DNA from: Chlorophyllum brunneum
Lineage: Eukaryota > Basidiomycota > Agaricomycetes > Agaricales > Agaricaceae
Length of the DNA: 64,000 bases
NCBI GenBank assembly: GCA_963576785.1
Contig: OY756141.1
Coordinates: 248,001 to 312,000 of the forward strand
Direction: 5' to 3'
In this document: positions 22,611 to 35,700 of the stretch, one piece after another
Numbering within the stretch: the first letter of the stretch is position 1
Layout of the letters: every line of letters starts with the position of its first letter
Program-made: the position numbers and the translations under genes
Notes under the pieces: model-generated
The model's database searches: none
Seen by the model: only the letters and a program-made list of their open reading frames with translations
What the model was told of the DNA's origin: nothing

Positions 22611-23490
22611 TCTGGAAGTGTGTCGAATATCATCAACAGCTTTTGACGGGATTGATGTACTCGTAGAACTTGATGGATGTAAACATCTGGCATAGGTCAT
22701 CTTTTGAACGGATTGGGGCTTGATATCACTAGGGCTTGGATCTCTGATGGAGTACTGTGTTTCTCACTCGCTATCCTAGCTCGTTTATCCCGCCTGATAC
22801 GGACCAGCCAATCACTAGCCTTTTGTTTAGATGGCATGATCAAGGCTAGTACACGCAATGAACCTGGCATTCTGGCCAGACTTCTGTTGTATCCCGATCC
22901 TTCTTCAATTGTTGCTTCATGGCCTTCGTAAGAGTGTTCCGCCATAGCTTAGCTCGGATCTAATGTAGTCCTGGTCTCCGTGGTTCCCGACCTTCCTCTT
23001 CAGCTCAGCATCCAAAATTTGTTGAGGATTTTGGTAGCATGTGTTTTCCGTATTTTTTTTTCGTGTCCGACTAGCATTTTGGTTTGTATGGGAGCCTGAT
23101 GATATCAAGCCTGAGGGTCCCGCAAAAGCATTTCGTAGTTGAATGCTGAAACGTTGGATTCTTAGACATACAAATCGGAGAGGCTGCACATCTAAGTTGT
23201 GATCACTACAGCTTTCTCCTGTTTGACAAGCATGTGCCACAGATACTCTTCAGCCTCCGATAATGTAACTTCGGGCTGCGACTATTTCCATCCATTGATT
23301 GATGGAGCTTCACCAGCACCACTAGTACTGAGGATCACTCCTCGGCGATGATGATTGGATATTGCCTTATGGATATCAGGCGCCCCGAGTATATCAACGT
23401 CACCATGATACCCTGTCAAGCTTCTTTTCTTAGAATCAGCGCGCGCTGGGTGAATAAAGAGGGCCGGGAACGGATATAGTGGCAGAGCAG
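22611..23490. other. Intergenic, no supported gene
   Basis: The CCCGCCTGATACGGA block at 22777 again matches the source flank (17161), so the duplication may reach here with an internal insertion. 23340-23490 resembles the upstream regions of the other membrane-protein copies and likely holds the promoter of the gene at 23491. Confidence 0.4.
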
Positions 23491-24601
23491 ATGTCGACCT
23501 CCAGTGCCAATTCTGTTGATTTCCTGAATCCCGACATATACCTCAATCACCTTTCACCCAAAGAAGCTTTCGAGTACGAGATTTCTAGGAATGTTCTCAT
23601 CATGCTCTTAGGGGTGCGTTTCCTGCTTAACATCTTCTTTGTTTCTTTCCTGACTCTTTACAGGCTACAATATGTGATGCAATTACCTACATTCCTGACG
23701 ATATACGAGTCATGAAACGAAGCCGCTTTCGCTCTGTCATTTTCTGCTTCATATTTTCCAGGTATGTGTGTCCGTTGAAGTACCATGGAATTTTCTTGGG
23801 AAGACTGAGATCTCATAGGTTGTCCGCCCTAGCTTATGTCCTTACTAACGTTATCCGGAGGAGTATGTGTTCCGTTCAGGGTCCTTTCACGAAATAACTA
23901 ACACACAATAAACCCCGCAGTAATGCCAGTCAACAACCTTTACGCAGTGACTTTAATTGGCATTGCACTTTGCGCAACGTCAATCGGATGCTCCTCGTAT
24001 CTCTTCCTTCAGCGAGTTCGTGCAGTCTACGCAGACAGCCCTAGGGTTCGACGGTTCTTCTTCATCTTCTGGCTTATATACTATACCCTCTCCGAAACTT
24101 TACTCTTCTTCGGCGTCGAGCCGACATACATCCCAGGAACTCGGTCCTTCAAGGACTCGGGTGTGCGTCCTGTGATTTCGCTCGCTATCTTCATCACTAT
24201 CCTCTACGACTCGTCCATTTTCCTGGCCATCTCATATAAAGTCGCATTGGGCCCGGTGATTGTGGACAGAAAGGTGGGGTGGCGTGCCACTTTCTTATCG
24301 GGTAGAGGGCTTCCCCGTCTCTCTCGTACTGTTCTCCATGGAGGGCAACAATACTACTTGTATGTGGTTTCTATGTTTAAAGGCGTCGCTTATGATTTTA
24401 TCTAGGCTAAACGTCTTGGTGTTGATCCCGGTTGGGATCCTTCTCTGCCTTCCCTCCATCCCTCAGGTATTCAAGAGTACGTCCATGGTATTCTTGGCTC
24501 CGCTCATGGCCTCCATGTCGTGTCGCGTCTATCGAAATACAAAGCTATTCGATTATGATGTTGCCCCATCCTTCCCAATGTCTGAAATTCTCCTTTCATA
24601 A
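23491..24601 (+). CDS. Multi-pass membrane protein, family copy 3 (apparently intact)
   Basis: The only copy of this family in the window that splices into one frame. ATG at 23491 (MSTSSANSVDFLNPD). Introns follow LLG (from about 23612), FIFSR (about 23760-23818) and NVIRR (about 23862-23921), and a last one splits the codon after GGQQYY (about 24361-24403). The product is about 300 aa. Visible parts: a soluble N-terminus with YLNHLSPKE, a YIPDDIRVMKRSRF loop, then membrane spans around VTLIGIALCATSIGC, FFFIFWLIYYTLSETLLFF, SLAIFITILYDSSIFLAIS and VLVLIPVGILLCL. A short polar tail ends EILLS. No catalytic residues known. The layout matches the large uncharacterised mushroom families of small integral membrane proteins, some labelled DUF6533-like; I cannot assign it to a named Pfam entry. 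Confidence 0.72.
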
Positions 24602-25763
24602 GTTAACAATAAATAATTAAATTACATGACTAAACTAAACATAGTGCACGAGTAATTGGAGGTACATCCTAGTCTCAGTTGGTTAAATTTGAGAAGAAAA
24701 GGTTGGCCAATTTGTCAGGTACAATACCGAACAATTCCATATTGATAGTGACGCCCCAAACAGGTGGCCGAGCATACATAGGAACGATCTACACCAGCAG
24801 TGGCAACTCAAATTATATCCGTAGATTTTGACTCGTGCAATTGATGACGCCGCCTACGGAGAGATTTCGGATGAAGAGAAGGCTGAACAACATATACCAG
24901 ATGGTTGTGTATAGTTACATCCACCCATTTCCGCCACATATTCTCTCCGTCCATCAACTGGAAACTCACGTCTGTGGAGCCTGATCACCTGAGGGTTTTT
25001 CTGCTCTTTTTCGTCAAGTTATTTCAGTTGCTGATTGAGATCTATATGGACAAAGTACTCCGGAGCTGCGTGGAGTATCATCAATGACTTTGGTGGGATC
25101 GGTGTACTCGCCGAGCTCTATGGCGGTAACATCCATAGATTATCCAGTTCTGTTCCATTTTCTGCACCACCGGTGGGTCCACGCGCTTTCACTATCCATC
25201 AGGACGCGTCAACGTTAGAAGGAGTAATAACACAGTGATTTTAAACTTACTAAAACGTGTTAGTGAGTTGCTGTTGACGTTCCCGATATATTTGAGCCAC
25301 GGTGTAACCTAGAATACCTATTCAGCAGAGTAAGGAAGACCCTTGTTGATGAGCCAAACCTTGAAACCAGTGTCGCGCGAAGAGCAGTTATTTGGCACCG
25401 TATGTCGTTGCAGTCATACTACCATGATGATCTGAGCTTTTTTTAGCACACATAGGGCGGCACGTCCTAAACATGGACGCCCTAATGAGGACATGTCAGC
25501 AAAACATTCTGAAAATACCAGTGTAGCGCTCACCCCTTCCTCGTTTTCACCCTCAAGAGTAATGTCCCTCCAGCCTCATCAGAAGTTTCAGCTTTTCATG
25601 AAGCCTTGGTCGGGAGTGGGTGTGCCATGTCGTTTTCGGCGTCGAGGGCAGCTTCAGTTTGCATTTCGCTGGTATGATATCTGGAGGGTAGTAGGTCAGT
25701 TCCTAAGGGAAAATAGCATCAGAGTAAGGTCCCTATAATTAGATGCGATGCATCTGTGACAGA
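24602..25763. other. Intergenic with a dispersed repeat module
   Basis: 24890-25140 resembles 22470-22700 and, less completely, 17040-17090: a CATCAACT block near the start and a GATCGGTGTACTCG block near the end. The rest holds only short open frames (for example 25493-25738) with no supporting motif. Confidence 0.4.
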
Positions 25764-26440
25764 TCACGGGATGTGACACACCGCGCCAAAGTCCGCAACA
25801 GAGCTACCAATGAATCCATTCATACACTTTCCCGCACACGAGGGGGAAACATGGGATAGAATTGAATTTCGATATCTCTGCACCTCGTCGGCAACAATTC
25901 CGCCCAAATACAGGGTCGTAAGATAATAAATCTCGACTGCGAAATCGTATATACAACTTGACAATCAGAAAGAAATGCACACTATAGCTCAGAACGATAG
26001 ACGCGGCAGCTAGGGAAGACGGGAACGGTATAAAGTATCTGGACGTATCAAAGAATATCATTTTTGTAGTACGACGAGACAAGAATTTCCGCCATACCCA
26101 AACAGAAAGATCTCCAAATCGAGATTATCAAAATCTGAGTACACCCCGAGGAGATTGGGCTCCTCCCGGAGTCCAACGAAGCGGATAGAGGAAACACGAC
26201 GAAAGTCCTGATAGGCGATGGTCAACACCAAGCAGATAACCATTATAACCGTGCTTTCTTACAATCGGGAACCTTGTCTTGCGATAGGGAAGACCAGTTT
26301 TGTGCCACATCGCAAGTAGTTTGTCATCGAGTTCACAATGACTATCCACCCTAATCATACGGTCGAGATTGAGTTCCACTTGATACTGAGAAACATTCGT
26401 CTTAGTGATCAGAGCTCTAGTTTGCGATGTCGACAACTTA
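25764..26440 (-). pseudogene. Relic of a STAND-protein C-terminal region
   Basis: Minus-strand fragments in shifting frames. One reads FVGLREEPN..EIFLFGYGGNSCLVV, which parallels FMGLSLNMT..MYFLLGHGANTCLVV in the C-terminal part of the intact STAND gene next door (26710-29696). No NACHT domain remains. I read it as the eroded end of a tandem paralogue. Confidence 0.45.
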
Positions 26441-26709
26441 CCCCATGATACCTATTGAAGAAAGATACAAGAATCTCCCCACTGCGGCTAAAGGGCGATA
26501 TTACCAAAAATATTCCTCTGTTCCTGGTGCAAAGGAGGTGAGACGTCTCAAACTCCTGTAATTTAAGGAACATCTCTGCCGCTGTCCTTGGCGTCGCTCG
26601 GTCAAATGCTGCCCAATGACAACCACTGAGAACGAGCCGCCTGAAACTCTTTTCCTGTCCAGTCGTAGCCCCTACCATTTCAGTAGGGCTCGAAGTGGAT
26701 AGATGAGTG

Positions 26710-29696
26710 CTATCTATATTTTTCGGTGAAAACAGACGTGAGCGCTTGCAGCACCAGACTAATCGGGGACCGACCTCGGAGTAAATTATTAAACCAGTGA
26801 ACATACTGAGCCGAAATTTCAACCCACACCTGTGGGTCCAACGTGATAATATATCGCCATGGTTGGTATGTGTTGGTATAAATTGAATGCACTGGCATGT
26901 CGGAAAAGCTAAAATCCAAGACCAGTTTCGCGGGGAACAAGAGAGGACAGCTTGACACAAGAGAGTTCACTATTTGTAACGCCCTTTCAATGAAGCTGTC
27001 CTCGATCGCCAAAAATCTGGAAAGATGGTGAACAAGGATTGCCCAAGACCAATCGTAGTCGCGGGTGATCACATGGCACATCAGGAATGACAGAACGCGA
27101 TCCACAGTTGGCCGTATATCCTCCGGAATATCGAGAAGCAACTGCCCACGTAAACGATCCGAAACCAATGCATCCCCACGGTGATGATTTGAGAGAATGT
27201 CGACGAGCCACTCCAATCTCCTAACTGGGTCTCCATACTCCGGATCGGCTATAAATGCCACAATTGATCGTGCAAGGGTTGGTCGACCCAGGTCAAAATT
27301 GGTGGCAGCCTGTAGTGTGGAAGCAGAGGCAATGAGATCTAGGTGCCGATATTTTGGCCACGTTTCTCCATGTGGTACGGAGATCGAATAAGTAAGACAT
27401 ATTTGTCGGAAAGCGTCCAAGAGGAATTGTTGCAAACTGATATTGGGGCGGTATGCGACTACGAGACAGGTGTTGGCGCCGTGACCGAGCAGGAAATACA
27501 TGGCGCAAGGGTCTAGGAGAGCCCTTCTCACTTCTCTGAAACGATAAAGGGGTGAAGACGTCATGTTTAGTGACAATCCCATGAAAGACCATTCTTTGGG
27601 CGTGGACTTGATCTGTTGAAGAGTTATATCAATGTCAGGAATCATTCACTTGCTCGGTGCTCACTCGACGGAAATCAGCCTCCTTCATTCCAATATGGTT
27701 TACTAAGTAAGCGTATTCACGAAGGAGGTGTCGGTCTGTGAGGTCCCTGGGTTTTGAGCGGAGAACATCATATTCACCATGTCCCCTGCAGACTTGCTGC
27801 TCCTAATCGCGATTAGAAGCTTCAAGAAAGTATAGTATGGCGGACGTACCCATTCGTCTAGTCTCCACGCGAACGTAGCAACATGCAGACTGTTACCCTT
27901 GAGGGTGTAAATGGGATCATAAGGCGAATGCATTCGATCGTAACTCGCAAAGTCAAAGTAACAGAGATCAGGGTACAATTGCAACATAGTTTCTTCTGAT
28001 ACTTCGCACAAGAGGAGCCATAGTTCCTTTCCTGCAAAGGGCACTATTGTATGGAACGATTTGTTGTTATACCAGGGAACATTATCTGGTCCTAACGTCA
28101 ATTGGACACAATTAGCTCATGGGAGAAAACCTTACCAGTCAAGTAACGAGTCCGGGAACCAATCCTTTCAATACCTCGGACTAGTTTTCCTCGTATTTCG
28201 AGCCATCGAATGCAATATTTGCAAATGATAGTCAAAGCGTTGTCCGGGGTAACACCAAAGATACCCGACCCAAGCATTCTGCTTAAAAATCCTTCGAAAG
28301 ACGCGTGACGAATCTCCAGGGGAGACCTTCCGGCCTGTTCAGGTGCGGGGATGATTAAAACGGATTGTAGTCTTCGCAGACTTCCATAGAAGGTAGCTTG
28401 GTCAAGAAATAGAAAATTGGCAAGCGTCTGTGCGGAAAATGTTCCCTTGAGTGTCATGAACACAGAAAGAATTAGGAGAGTCGTCGGGAGAGCATTCGAG
28501 TGAATGTTGCACAAGATCCCTGAATAGAGTGTATCGAGGGGTTCGAGCGGATTCCCATGCCGCGGCAGACGATTTCCTTTCAGGATTTCCAAACAAATAT
28601 TCAGCTGAGTGACAGGATTTCCGACTTCATCATCGCCAACAAACTTTAAGACGGTAGAGGCATATATGAAGAGCCCAGAGGCAGCGGATGTGATGAAAAG
28701 CAATTGCTCCTCAGTTGGCCATACAGTTGTCCTCGAGAAGGCATCGGTGTATCGATTACGGATTCTTCTGAAGCCATCACGAAGGAATGCGGAGACGTCT
28801 CTCCGAGCTTCAAAAGTATGCATGCAAAGCTCTTCCTTCCACAGTTTTCCCAGTCGACTGATTTTGTTGAATGCCGAGAGAACTTGCCACTCTGGACGAC
28901 TGGAAATGATCCAAAGGAAAGGAAGTCGTAGCGCATGTGCGATAGCAGCGAAGCTACCGATCAACTCGATCAAATTTTGCTGAGAGTTATCCCCATGGCA
29001 TTCGTCCAAGCCATCCAGGATAATGACGATAGCACTGCCAGGATCTTCTCTCTCTCTATTTAGTCGAGACAATGGCTCCGCAATCAGCTTGTAGAATTGT
29101 GAGTGCAATGTCCTCTCAAAGATCGCAGGTTCGTCTGTGATAAGGTCTGTGACCAAACGCTTATATACTGGGTATCGGGTGGCGAGTTGATAAACAAGAG
29201 AAGGAATGATTCGAGTGGGATTGTCGCGTTTACCAGGCCGTGAGAGAAATGATGCGGCACCAAGCCAGCCTTTCATTTCGCAATATTCTGCAACGGTTTG
29301 GGTGACTGCCGATTTTCCTACACCAGCGGCTCCGTAGAGCCATAAAAGGTTTGATTGGCGATTTTCATCAAAGAGCCACATGGTGATCGAGGTCATGAGC
29401 GTGTGGCGAGTTCCGGGATAACAATATGGTGGGGGATCCCGTGCAGAAGAGTCGAGTTCGGCTCCCACAAGCTTATTCTCTGCCAAAAGCTTCATCGCTG
29501 ACCAGGTTTTTCCCATCAGCTTGACAAACGCGATTCTAGTCTCGTGATGCTTACCTGTTGACTCTTCCTTAGGATGGCTGATAAATACAGGATTATTGAC
29601 CACAAAGTGGTGAGCACCGCGAAATACATGGGAGGCGCTAGCAGACAACATTTGTTTTCCAAGGCCCTCAAGTCCCAAAGCTTCAAGTTGATCCAT
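26710..29696 (-). CDS. STAND-class NACHT NTPase (NLR-like)
   Basis: A signal-transduction NTPase of the fungal NLR-like group, often linked with self/non-self or intruder sensing. ATG at 29696 (MDQLEALGLEGLGKQ). An N-terminal FRGAHHFVV segment is typical of mushroom NACHT proteins. Walker A GAAGVGKS at about residues 122-129 and Walker B IVIILDGLDE at about 223-232 are intact, followed by the arginine-finger-type ISSRPEW and the helical arm. Introns at 28092-28135, about 27800-27847 and about 27593-27645 keep one frame, giving about 900-950 aa. The C-terminal half (for example YFLLGHGANTCLVV) shows no WD40, ankyrin or TPR repeats. The N-terminus could extend further upstream (see 29766-30107). 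A paralogue relic follows at 25764-26440. Confidence 0.82.
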
Positions 29697-29765
29697 AACC
29701 ACACGCAGTCTCTTGGGTGGGTCATGCTCCGCGCCTAACAAATGACGGTGAGGACCATTTTCAGT

Positions 29766-30107
29766 CTACAAAAAAAATGGGTGGGAGAGCCAACCTTCCT
29801 GAAAGTCAGACGGCGTTGGCTCATGCAGCATTACATTGTCCCGACTGCCAGTGAACTGAGGGTCGTAGTTGTCTTCATCGATGTCGTATTTGATACGAGC
29901 GTCGTTTGCTTGAAAATTTGGACCAGCAGATCCTTGCGCCTTGGCGGGGCGCGGGGATTGGCCTGCAATCGCCGCGTTGCTACCACTGCCGATATCAAGG
30001 ACTTTCAAGATCAAAGGCTCCTCTTCAACGGTTGCCCCTTCGAATGTCCTTGCCGTGAGACTGTGCCTAGAGTGGGCAAACCGTCGAGAATGAAGGAGTT
30101 TCGACAT
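29766..30107 (-). other. Open frame upstream of the STAND gene, possible 5' exon
   Basis: ATG at 30107; reads MSKLLHSRRFAHSRHS to a stop at 29766, disordered and slightly acidic. It could be a 5' exon of the STAND gene, but the only obvious donor (after SDFQE, near 29795) does not keep frame with the acceptor near 29768. Left unassigned. Confidence 0.25.
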
Positions 30108-30621
30108 GAATGTTTGTCCGCAAGGACAAGCCTTCCATGTGGCTAAGAAGAAAGAGGCGATAAGCCTTCGGCTGACGTAACTGATAAAAATCAGACTGAG
30201 GTTGGGAATCAGAGAGCGAAGAGGGAGTATTGATATACTGTTTCTTCCGAAAGAACTTTCGCTACACTTGCCTCCAATACATCTTAAATGTAGCATTACT
30301 CCACTTCCATTATGGTGTTGTCGACTGTTTATTAAACGTTCACATTATCCTGGATGAAAGCACCACAGTCCTTGGTGTCTCCAAAAATACTCACAGAACT
30401 CACCCCCGTCGACTCTGGCGGTTTCCAGGCCGATTACATCATATGATTCAGTCCATTCACACTATTCATAGTACCAGGCCGTGTTTGTTTTTATCTGTCG
30501 ACGAATTGTCCATCCATCACCGGCATCTAACACTCTGCGGAGATCATGGATCACTGGCCTATCATTGCCTGATGGGAGTCACTCTAACAGTGCACTGCCC
30601 ACGGTGAGCGTCATGCGGCTC

Positions 30622-31723
30622 ATGTCGACCTCTGACAACCCTGTTGAAGTCCTGAATCCGGCCACCTACCTCAATCACCTTTCACCCAAAGAGGCTCTCG
30701 AGTACGAGATCTCTAGAAACGTTCTCCTCGTTCTCTTAGGGGTGTGTTCCTCCTGCTAAATCTCTACTTAATTTATTTTCCTACTCTTTTTAGGCTACAA
30801 TATGGGATACAATAGTCTACATCCCTGAGGACATACGTGTCGTGAAACGCAGTCGATTTCGCTTCGTTATTTTCTGCTTCATATTTTCTAGGTATGTGCA
30901 TCCATCGAAGTATTATGCAGTCGTCTTGGAAGGGCTGAAAGTTTGTAGGCTCTCTGCCGTAGCTTATGTTCTCAGTAACGTTATTCGGAGGAGTATGTGT
31001 GCGACTAGAAGTTCTATCATGAAACAACTAACACTTGGTAGCAATGCCAATTAACCACATTTACGCAGTGACTCTAAGTAGCGGCGCTTTCTGTGCAGTG
31101 TCAATCGGATGCTCCTCGTATCTTTTTCTTCAGCGAGTTCGTGCAGTTTACGCAGATAGCCCTAGGGTCCGACAATTCTTCTTCATCTCCTGGCTCATAT
31201 ATGTCCTATCCGAGATCGCAATCTTTCTTGGCATCAAACCAACATACATCCCAGGAACTCGGTACTTCAAGGATTCGGGTATCCATCCCGTGACTGCTCT
31301 CACAATCGTCGTGGCTATCCTCTACGACTCGTCCGTCTTCCTGGCCATCTCATACAAAATCGCGTTGGGCACGTGGTTGTAGACAGAAAAGTAGGGTGGA
31401 GCGCCACCCTTATATCTGGCAGAGCACTTCCTCGCCTATCTCGCGCTGTTCTGCATGGGGGACAGCAGTACTATTTGTACGTGGTAACCTCCCCAAGCTT
31501 TCATGCCTCATTTATGTTTTCCTCTAGGTTAAATGTCGTAGTGTTGATTCCAGTCGGGATCCTTATCTGCCTTTCGTCCACCCCCCAGATAATCAAGAGT
31601 ACGCTCATGATATTCTTGGCTCCGCTTATGGCCTCTATGTCGTGTCGCGTTTATCGAAACATAAAGCTCTTTGATAACGATCTTTCCTCAACTTCTTCAA
31701 TTTCCGAAATTCAGTTTCTGTGA
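30622..31723 (+). pseudogene. Multi-pass membrane protein, family copy 4 (frameshifted)
   Basis: Close paralogue of 23491-24601 with the same intron positions. ATG at 30622 (MSTSDNPVEVLNPATY). All four introns look functional. After SYKIALG one base is missing relative to the intact copy (about 31364-31371), so translation stops at TAG 31380-31382; the remaining VDRKVGWSATL..GGQQYYL and EIQFL segments continue in another frame to 31723. Frameshifts in copies 1 and 4 fall within a few codons of each other. Confidence 0.7.
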
Positions 31724-32743
31724 GTTATCGATAAATGATTACATTACATGACGAAACTTACTAGTTGCAGTATGTGAGGAACTAGACATGGACGAAAGAA
31801 ACCTAGGATCCGGTTTACTTACATTCTGAAATAAGATAGTGGGTGCTACTTGTCAACGTAATTATGCCAATGCCTTTGCGTCATTCACCGACTTCCTATT
31901 CGACCCAACCAGATCAGGCCAAAGGTTTTGTGCCAATACGCTAGATATTCATCAACAGTGCCTCGCGGCAGCTGTGAATACCTTATACTGCTCCTCGGTT
32001 AGTGACGGTGAGCGAACATCCGCGGCTTTGGATCATCGCTTACTCTTGTTTGTTTATCCAGTCAAGATGCTTGCCTGGCCTGATCCTCAAGCTCTTGAGG
32101 AAAGTATCTACAGCGCCGCATTGTGATCCTTGTTCACCCTTGCAGCATGGGATGATGTACAACTAGGGGAGTATATTTTGCAGAAGCTCTTGCAATTCAA
32201 TTGGAGCAAGTGGAAATCGAATTGTGCCATTACCTCCAGCAATGAGATTGAGAACTTGACTGTCAAGGTATGTTATGAAGCTACACTGTGAGATGGATAA
32301 CGAATTGTAACTACTAGATACCTTGGAGATTTAAGATCATCCGTCCAGCCCGGAATGGTCTTCTCGATATGATACGACTACTTTTCAAGCAAGGGAAGGT
32401 TTTTGGGGCTGCGAAGACCTACGCTATCGGAAGAGGGAGCAACAAGGCCCTCCTAATACCGCGCCAAGGTAACTTCTATTATCTCGGGCCGTATCCAGAG
32501 AGTTTGTAGTTAACTCCCCATGTTGCCACGGACTTGTGTGACTTCCGATGTAAACAATATATGGCGCTTTATGCATTCAGTTGGACTGAAGGATCCTACA
32601 CAAGCCCCGGTTTAGCCTTCAAGGTCTTATTGATATAGATTTGGCCAAGAACGTGTAATCATTTCGGAGACAGGGAAACATGCTATGATCATTTTCACAC
32701 ATGTTTTGAAATCATTACTGCCTTTACATCGTCTGAAGTCATG
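31724..32743. other. Intergenic with unassigned coding-like fragments
   Basis: 31839-32126 and following plus-strand stretches (for example LGEYILQKLLQFNW near 32170 and ARNGLLDMIRLLFKQGKV near 32350) look coding-like but are broken by stops. No family recognised. Confidence 0.3.
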
Positions 32744-35700
32744 TCATATTCTGCCAGCCCACCGTCCCAGCGCAACATACCTCACACCAACCATACCCAC
32801 AACGCCCACGACCACCGCACTCCCTGAAAATCACGTCAATAAATCCACAGGCGTAATTTCCGAATAATCTAGGACCAACCTGCGTACAAGCCTACAGCGT
32901 CGAACCCACCTGTTCTCGCATTGATAGCCCCAGAGATAGGGTGGCCCGCAACTGCGCCCAGAGCCGTGATCGTCAAGAACATCCCGACCCTCCTTCCGAC
33001 ATCACCCTCTCCTCCAAAATTCATGATAGGATGGGACAAGAGGGCAATATAAGCTCCGGAACAGTACCCATATAGGACTGTTATAATGATGAGAGATGCA
33101 ATAGAATTGGCAAAGGGCCAGGCGTATGTTAGGACGCCTACTGCGAGAGTCGCAGGGATTATCACATTGATCGGGCCTAAATGGTCATGATCATGTTAGA
33201 GCAGGTTAGAATGGCTGGCTACAGGAAAACGCCCCTATTATATCCGCGATGAGACCCGCAGTCCATCGACCGAAGAGCGAGCTTGCATTGGAAAATGCGA
33301 CAAAGTAGAAAGCGATATCTGATGGACTCCCGAGCTGCTCTGCGCTCACAGTAATATAAGTTAACACTTCACCATAGGTTAGTGGTGAATGTTGTAGTGT
33401 TGGTGGGCTGACTTACGCGTGTAAAGGCCGAGAAAGATGAAAAACGACGAGATGCAGTAGAGGGTGTATGGTGGGTTCTTGAGCGCAGCGAAGTTAAATA
33501 TTCCGCCCTTGACTTTCATAGGTGGAAGGCGCCTTTTCATCGTCTGATCAATAATAGTGCCAACTATTAACACTCGCTTGTAGATTTTCATGAAGTAACT
33601 GCACACGCACTAAGTTACAGATTCCAACGATCCCGAGTAATATGAACCCGACGATCCTCATAGTCCACGGAAACCTGAAACATATATAAGGATCGTCTTA
33701 CAAGAAGAGAGAACAGAAACACCTACCCAACCCGTGGAATCAGGTTTCTAACGGCGATAGGAATAGTCGTTCCACCTACGGCAGAGCCAATAGCGATAAA
33801 CCCCACCGCACGCCCCCGTCTTTTCTTGAACCAGTGGGCCGCGATGGGGTAGCAGCATCCGAACACGCCACCACACGCGATCTACATCATTACGGGTCAC
33901 TTCTTTAATTGTACGTCCGAAGAGGAGATGGGAAAGGTGGACGTACCCCAACCGCAAATCCTTGGCAAAGCAAAAAATGCCAGAATTGTGTGCATTGTCC
34001 GACTAAAAATGTCGCGACCACGAGAAGTATGCTTGAGGAGAGGAAAACATCCCTGAAATGGCCTGAATCAAAGAGACGACCGACTATGAGCGGTTCTGAG
34101 GTGGTCCTGTTGGTCCTGTGTGACCGTGGAAACAATCTTTGGGGAATGGGAAAAAAGGGTGTGGTCCCAAGCCCGGGCATCTCGGGGAGCCAACTCCTTG
34201 TGGTCTTGGCCTATGGGAATATATTTCGGCAGTTGCCGTGTTGTTCCGAGGTGGTTCTGTAATTTTTTTAATATTGTAAATTCTGTAGAATATTCGAATG
34301 TGATCCTGATAACATGATTTTATATTCAATAAATGCACAGAAATGTGCTTATTCCAATGGTGTATATATCCTTGTAGGGTGGTACCATCTGAGGAGAATA
34401 GAATTTCGGGCACCAGACTGAGGAGATGCTTCGTGGGAAAGGTCATGTGGTTGTTGCTCAACTGCAGTTATCGCGTGCATCGATCCTTGTTCTTGACCTT
34501 GATGGCTGCCGTTCCCACTTACATGCACGAAATCCGCAGCATTCAGGATGCGCATCCAAATCTCCCTGCTGTTCTTCGCGATGTAGATCTCAGTCGCCGA
34601 ATCGAGGCCAACACTCCTATCGATCCAGCAGCGTTGGCCCATGCTCAAGTAGTCGCAAAAATCATGAAGGGCTTCAAAGGTGGATTTCACCTCACCTCCT
34701 TCTACCTCATCCCTTGCTTAAACCCCGGCAGAAATCGGCGATGAACCTTTAGTCACAGACGCTGTTGTACATAGTGCAGAGCTGCGTGCGCGGGCAGTGG
34801 AAGCGGCTCGTGCGTGTGTTCATCTCGCCCTTAAATTCTTGCAATTTATCATTGTGATGGCTTCTTCTACAGATACTACCGCCGAATTCGCACCAATTAA
34901 CCTCGTTCAAGCACTCCAAGGCCTCGCACATGAATTGCGTGCGATGGCTCATAACAACCAGAATGAGTTTACTCAATTACGTAATGAGTTTACTCAATTA
35001 CGTGCGATGGTTACACAGCAAGTTGTCCCCCAAATCGCGGCCACAAATCAAGCCTGTCTCACAATCCAGGCTGAGTTTGTCCTTCAATTGCCCATCTGCT
35101 CTCACTCTCTTATTGCTTTCCCAGGTTGGCTCTCATCCCGATCCGCATTACCAATGCCTCGTCCAGTAATAATGCACCATTGTCCTACCCGCCCGGCCAC
35201 GGTGCTGGGGGGCCTCTTCCTGCAACAAAGATAGAGGCCCTGCAGCTAAACGGTAAAACACTTGATTCTTTTATGTGGTCTACTATGATAAAAGCTGTCC
35301 CATTAGGAGCTCAAGCTGCTGCTGCTCTCCAAGCACTTGGTGTCCAGAATATTCCGGCTGCGGCAGTGGAGAGGATCAAGGTTTTTCGTTCCCACCTTGG
35401 GATCTGATAAGAAGTGGTGTTGCATGGTGTTTTGCCGAGGGCGGGTATAGTGGGTTGTGAAAGTGCCCTATATGTGAATATGAGTCTCGGAAAAACTAGA
35501 AAAGCTGTAATAGTGAGAGTAAATTGTTAGCATGGTGAATTTCGTTAAAAGCGGGGCTCGAATAGCCTTAGTGACACAAAGGAAGGAAATTCAAGGATGG
35601 GACAGACTTACGTACAGAAAGAATTGCACATTCCCTAATCTCTTCAGGGTTTAACATGAAACAAGAGCCAGTGGGGAAGGAAAAACTCACACCAAAGACA

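Noticed and set aside
25493..25738. A small plus-strand gene
   Set aside because: No motif, no splice context, no paralogue in the window.
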